From positions 30,374 to 94,373 of the forward strand of contig CALXOV010000047.1 of the NCBI GenBank assembly GCA_944390105.1: a stretch of DNA of 64,000 bases. Reading direction: 5' to 3'. The notes beneath the pieces were generated by a model. The model saw only the letters and a program-made list of their open reading frames with translations. It was not told the DNA's origin and ran no database searches. The translations under genes and the position numbers were made by a program. Source of the DNA: an uncultured Succinivibrionaceae bacterium. Its GTDB lineage: Bacteria > Pseudomonadota > Gammaproteobacteria > Enterobacterales > Succinivibrionaceae. Below are positions 61,443 to 64,000 of this stretch, piece by piece; within the stretch, counting starts at the first letter, position 1; each line of letters starts with the position of its first letter.

Positions 61443-63827
61443 ATGCAGTTTATCCAAGAAAAAGATTTTGCTCCGGTGCGCTTAGCAGACATTAGTGCAG
61501 GCGTGCGCGAAGATTTACGCTTACGACGCAATCTGCGGCGCCTTTCTTGGGGAACGCGTCTTATTAGCTTAATTGTCTTGATCTTATTTATTGTGCTGAT
61601 GACTGAGGTGTGGCAAATGCTGCAGCGCTCTTTTGCTTCCAAGGTCGAAGGCTATACGCATTCTTATTCGGTAGCTTTGCAGCGTACCGCCATGGGAGAG
61701 CTGAACTCGTTGCGCATGTTCAGCATGCTGCTCTCTGAGGGTATTGGGGGACAGCATCAGCTGATGCAGCACACGCGCTACTTAAGTTCTTTTGACGCTA
61801 TATTTTATTGGGGGAAGGATGGACGGCAGGCTTATTTAACTGCCGACGGCAAGTGGCTGGAGGGGGGCCTAAACCAGCTAAGTCCTGCCCATGTTGAAGC
61901 TATTGCCAAAGCGCAAGCCGGCAAGGCTACGCTATCGAGCTCTTTTCGCTCGCAGTTATTTGGGCAGCAAATGATAGCCTATGCAGTTCCGGTATTCAGT
62001 GACAGCGGTTCTGCCGTCGGGGCGCTGACGGCAGTCAAGAACTTAAACGCGTTTACTCAGCTGTTGCCGGAAATTTCCGGGCCTAACGTTCATCTGCATC
62101 TTGCGATTTTAGATGCACATGGACAGGTAATGATTGCGTGGGGATCGGATAATTTTAGATTTAAACCTAATGTTTCGCTATACGCGTTGCAAGGGCTGAG
62201 CGCTAAACAGGTAGTCGCCCTTAAACAGGCTGCCGCCACCAAACAACGTTATCATTTGCATTTTACCCATAGAGGTAATAATTGGGGTTTAACTTTACTG
62301 CCTGTGGGCTTTGCTGACTGGAATATTGTGGCATTTAGTAATTTCAGCACCATCGCATCGCCATTTTTCAGTGAGCTGTCGCGGCTGGCGTTCTTATTAA
62401 CTATCGTCTTTGCTAGTGTTCTAGTGCTGAATTTTGTAGCAAGTTCACTCATACATCGCAGTTATCGTCGCCAAATCAGTCTGTCGTTTTATGATCCGTT
62501 AACGCATGGCTACAATTTGCGCAAATTTATGATTGAGTTGTCGCGTAAAGTATTTCGTCGAGGTTCTTGGTATTTAGTAGCTTTTAATGTACGGGACTTC
62601 CGCTATGTCAATGAATATGCTGGGTCTCGCAATGCTGATAAATTATTACAGCTAATCTCACAGCAGGCTTTGGCGCAGTCGAAAATTGTCTTAAGTTGCC
62701 GCGAGCAGGGCGATCAGTTTTATTTTTTGGTTCAAGCTAAACAGGAGGAGCAGGCGCGAAGTCTTCTGCTACAGATGTGCCAAGATATCAGTGCCGTCTA
62801 TCAGCCGTATTTTGCGATCTTTCCCATTTGCTGCTATGGCGGAGTGTTTAAGTTTGATAATCAGCTGCCGCCGGAAGAGCAACTGCATCGTGCTAAATTA
62901 GTGCAGCATACTGCGCGTAAAATGAAAGGAACGGTCATGCTCTTTTATGATGAAGAGCTCTATATGCAGCTGCAGCACCGTCAGGAAATTGAAAAAGCGA
63001 TGCGTCCAGCGCTTGAGCATGGCGAGTTTCGCCTCTATCTACAGCCGAAATTTGATCTGCACAAGCAGCGCGTAACTGCAGCCGAGGCGCTGGTGCGTTG
63101 GCACAGTGCCGATGGCACGGTTTTGCTGCCGGGGCAATTTATGCCGATCTTTGATAAAAACGGATTTAGTGCCAAGCTTGATCTTTTTATGCTTGAGCAG
63201 ACCTGCGCTTTTATACGTAAGACCTTAGATGCAGGGCTGCAGCCGATGTGCATTTCCGTAAATCAGTGCAAAGAATTACTGTTTTCTGGCGATTATTTAG
63301 ATAAAGTGCATGCCTTGCTACAGCGTTATCAGATACCGCCCCATCTGGTGGTGATTGAAGTGTTAGAAAGTATTATGGCGCAGGATCTTCAACGCTTAAA
63401 TCCATATCTAATTAAGCTACGCAGCTTGGGAGTGGGAATAGCTCTTGATGATTTTGGTACCGGATATTCATCGTTGAATATGCTATCTACGTTGCAGGTC
63501 AACGAAATTAAGTTTGATAAAGCCTTCTTGCTAGAACCCGATAGAATTAAGAAAGCCAAAAATAAAATTATCTTGCAGCAGTTCCAAAGCATTGTTTATA
63601 TATTCAATGCTCATACTGTGGTTGAGGGGGTGGAAAATGCGGAAGATGCCTTTTATTTACAGCAGGCCGGATTTGATTTAGCGCAGGGCTTTTTCTACAG
63701 TAAACCGTTGCCGGAAGACAGTTTTGTCGCACAATTTATGCATAAGAGTCAATTACTATCCCTGCCAAAAGAGGCGGAGAGCTCCTTGCCACAATTTACT
63801 GTAACACCACCCAACCTCGAAAAATAA
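61443..63827 (+). CDS. Membrane GGDEF-EAL protein: degenerate cyclase domain, intact phosphodiesterase domain
   Basis: 794 residues. Membrane helix near 42-60, a roughly 270-residue periplasmic double-CACHE-like sensor, second helix near 320-340. The GGDEF-like domain has QGDQF where GGDEF should be, so it is probably regulatory. The EAL domain keeps EALVRW (about 548), SVNQCKELL, IEVLES, ALDDFGTGYSS, IKFDKAFL, VEGVENAED and QGFFYSKPLP, that is, the metal and catalytic residues of an active c-di-GMP phosphodiesterase. No clear SD upstream of ATG 61443. Likely opposes cyclases such as the one at 4142. Confidence 0.88.
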   Translation: MQFIQEKDFAPVRLADISAGVREDLRLRRNLRRLSWGTRLISLIVLILFIVLMTEVWQMLQRSFASKVEGYTHSYSVALQRTAMGELNSLRMFSMLLSEGIGGQHQLMQHTRYLSSFDAIFYWGKDGRQAYLTADGKWLEGGLNQLSPAHVEAIAKAQAGKATLSSSFRSQLFGQQMIAYAVPVFSDSGSAVGALTAVKNLNAFTQLLPEISGPNVHLHLAILDAHGQVMIAWGSDNFRFKPNVSLYALQGLSAKQVVALKQAAATKQRYHLHFTHRGNNWGLTLLPVGFADWNIVAFSNFSTIASPFFSELSRLAFLLTIVFASVLVLNFVASSLIHRSYRRQISLSFYDPLTHGYNLRKFMIELSRKVFRRGSWYLVAFNVRDFRYVNEYAGSRNADKLLQLISQQALAQSKIVLSCREQGDQFYFLVQAKQEEQARSLLLQMCQDISAVYQPYFAIFPICCYGGVFKFDNQLPPEEQLHRAKLVQHTARKMKGTVMLFYDEELYMQLQHRQEIEKAMRPALEHGEFRLYLQPKFDLHKQRVTAAEALVRWHSADGTVLLPGQFMPIFDKNGFSAKLDLFMLEQTCAFIRKTLDAGLQPMCISVNQCKELLFSGDYLDKVHALLQRYQIPPHLVVIEVLESIMAQDLQRLNPYLIKLRSLGVGIALDDFGTGYSSLNMLSTLQVNEIKFDKAFLLEPDRIKKAKNKIILQQFQSIVYIFNAHTVVEGVENAEDAFYLQQAGFDLAQGFFYSKPLPEDSFVAQFMHKSQLLSLPKEAESSLPQFTVTPPNLEK

Positions 63828-63840
63828 TTTTAATAAAAAC

Positions 63841-63910
63841 AGTAAATTAATTTTCTAACGACAATTTTTTTACAAAAAAGATTTGACAGGCGTGAAAACT
63901 TGATTAAAAT
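63841..63910 (+). promoter_or_regulatory. rRNA operon promoter with UP-like A/T tract
   Basis: TTGACA (63883-63888), 16-base spacer and TAAAAT (63905-63910), preceded by about 40 bases of A/T-rich sequence resembling an UP element and followed by a GC-containing discriminator (GTGCACCCG). Confidence 0.85.
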
Positions 63911-63968
63911 GTGCACCCGTTCCCTGACGCAAGGGGGACGACGCGAAGCCCTGAAGCGGCAAGCGTAA

Positions 63969-63981
63969 GTTCTTTAACAAT
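63969..63981 (+). promoter_or_regulatory. rrn leader boxA and pre-16S sequence
   Basis: GTTCTTTAACAAT matches the E. coli rrn boxA leader (GCTCTTTAACAAT), and GACAATCTGT at the window end matches the conserved leader just before 16S rRNA. The 16S gene itself is outside the window. Confidence 0.85.
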
Positions 63982-64000
63982 GAGATATAAGACAATCTGT

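Overview
The window reads as a chromosomal segment of an anaerobic or facultative, motile gammaproteobacterium. It carries a complete Rnf complex, Crp, FabA, a FeoA-FeoB fusion with its small Cys-rich partner, a gluconate/Entner-Doudoroff regulon and flagellar genes with sigma-54 promoters. Together with the anaerobe-type NifU-like/GGGtGRT pair this suggests a Succinivibrionaceae-like member of the Aeromonadales. That placement is inference from gene content; no rRNA gene is inside the window. The last bases are an rrn leader, so a 16S gene should begin just past position 64000.

Layout. 0-4 kb: partial gph, apt and dnaX. The zero frame of dnaX ends right after the clamp-loader core, and the tau-specific part lies in the -1 frame behind A AAA AAG, the reverse of the E. 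coli arrangement. 4-9 kb: a diguanylate cyclase, a PotF-like polyamine-binding protein, an orphan ParA and enolase. 9.3-12.5 kb: a reductase/flavodoxin/TetR cluster with twin palindromic operators over a near-consensus promoter, then a zinc alcohol dehydrogenase broken by one in-frame TAA. 12.7-21.3 kb: feoAB, a sigma-54 flagellin, a zinc-finger protein with a faint FlhC look, fabA, crp, a DUF533 protein and a umuC without umuD. 21.5-26.9 kb: the NifU-like/GGGtGRT operon, a LysR/MFS divergent pair, a nitroreductase and a HAD phosphatase. 27-33.4 kb: a CRP-driven ybhGFSR-type ABC exporter and a SotB-like MFS protein.

33.4-36.5 kb: a decayed mobile element bounded by inverted repeats, a rhodanese lipoprotein, a folded RNA-like block and a solitary flgE with a sigma-54 promoter. 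36.5-44.3 kb: rnfABCDGE, divergent nth and a membrane protein that looks like a cobalamin synthase without its acidic motif. 44.4-49.3 kb: a MetE-like protein and the metNI/metQ methionine importer, with metQ separated from metNI by IS200/IS605 debris. 49.4-55.9 kb: uvrC, a YccT-like protein, a porin, two secreted proteins and a second flagellin. 55.9-61.3 kb: gntR, gntT, gntK and edd around a control region with a CRP site and two GntR operators. 61.4-63.8 kb: a GGDEF-EAL protein. 63.8-64 kb: the rrn promoter and boxA.

Functional picture. Rnf, FeoAB and the NifU-like pair fit an Fe-S-rich, low-oxygen metabolism. Crp, encoded here, probably acts on the exporter and gluconate promoters in the same window. 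Flagellar genes are scattered singly, and at least two use sigma-54. Mobile-element debris is small, decayed and intergenic. No intact transposon, prophage, CRISPR array or defence locus was seen.
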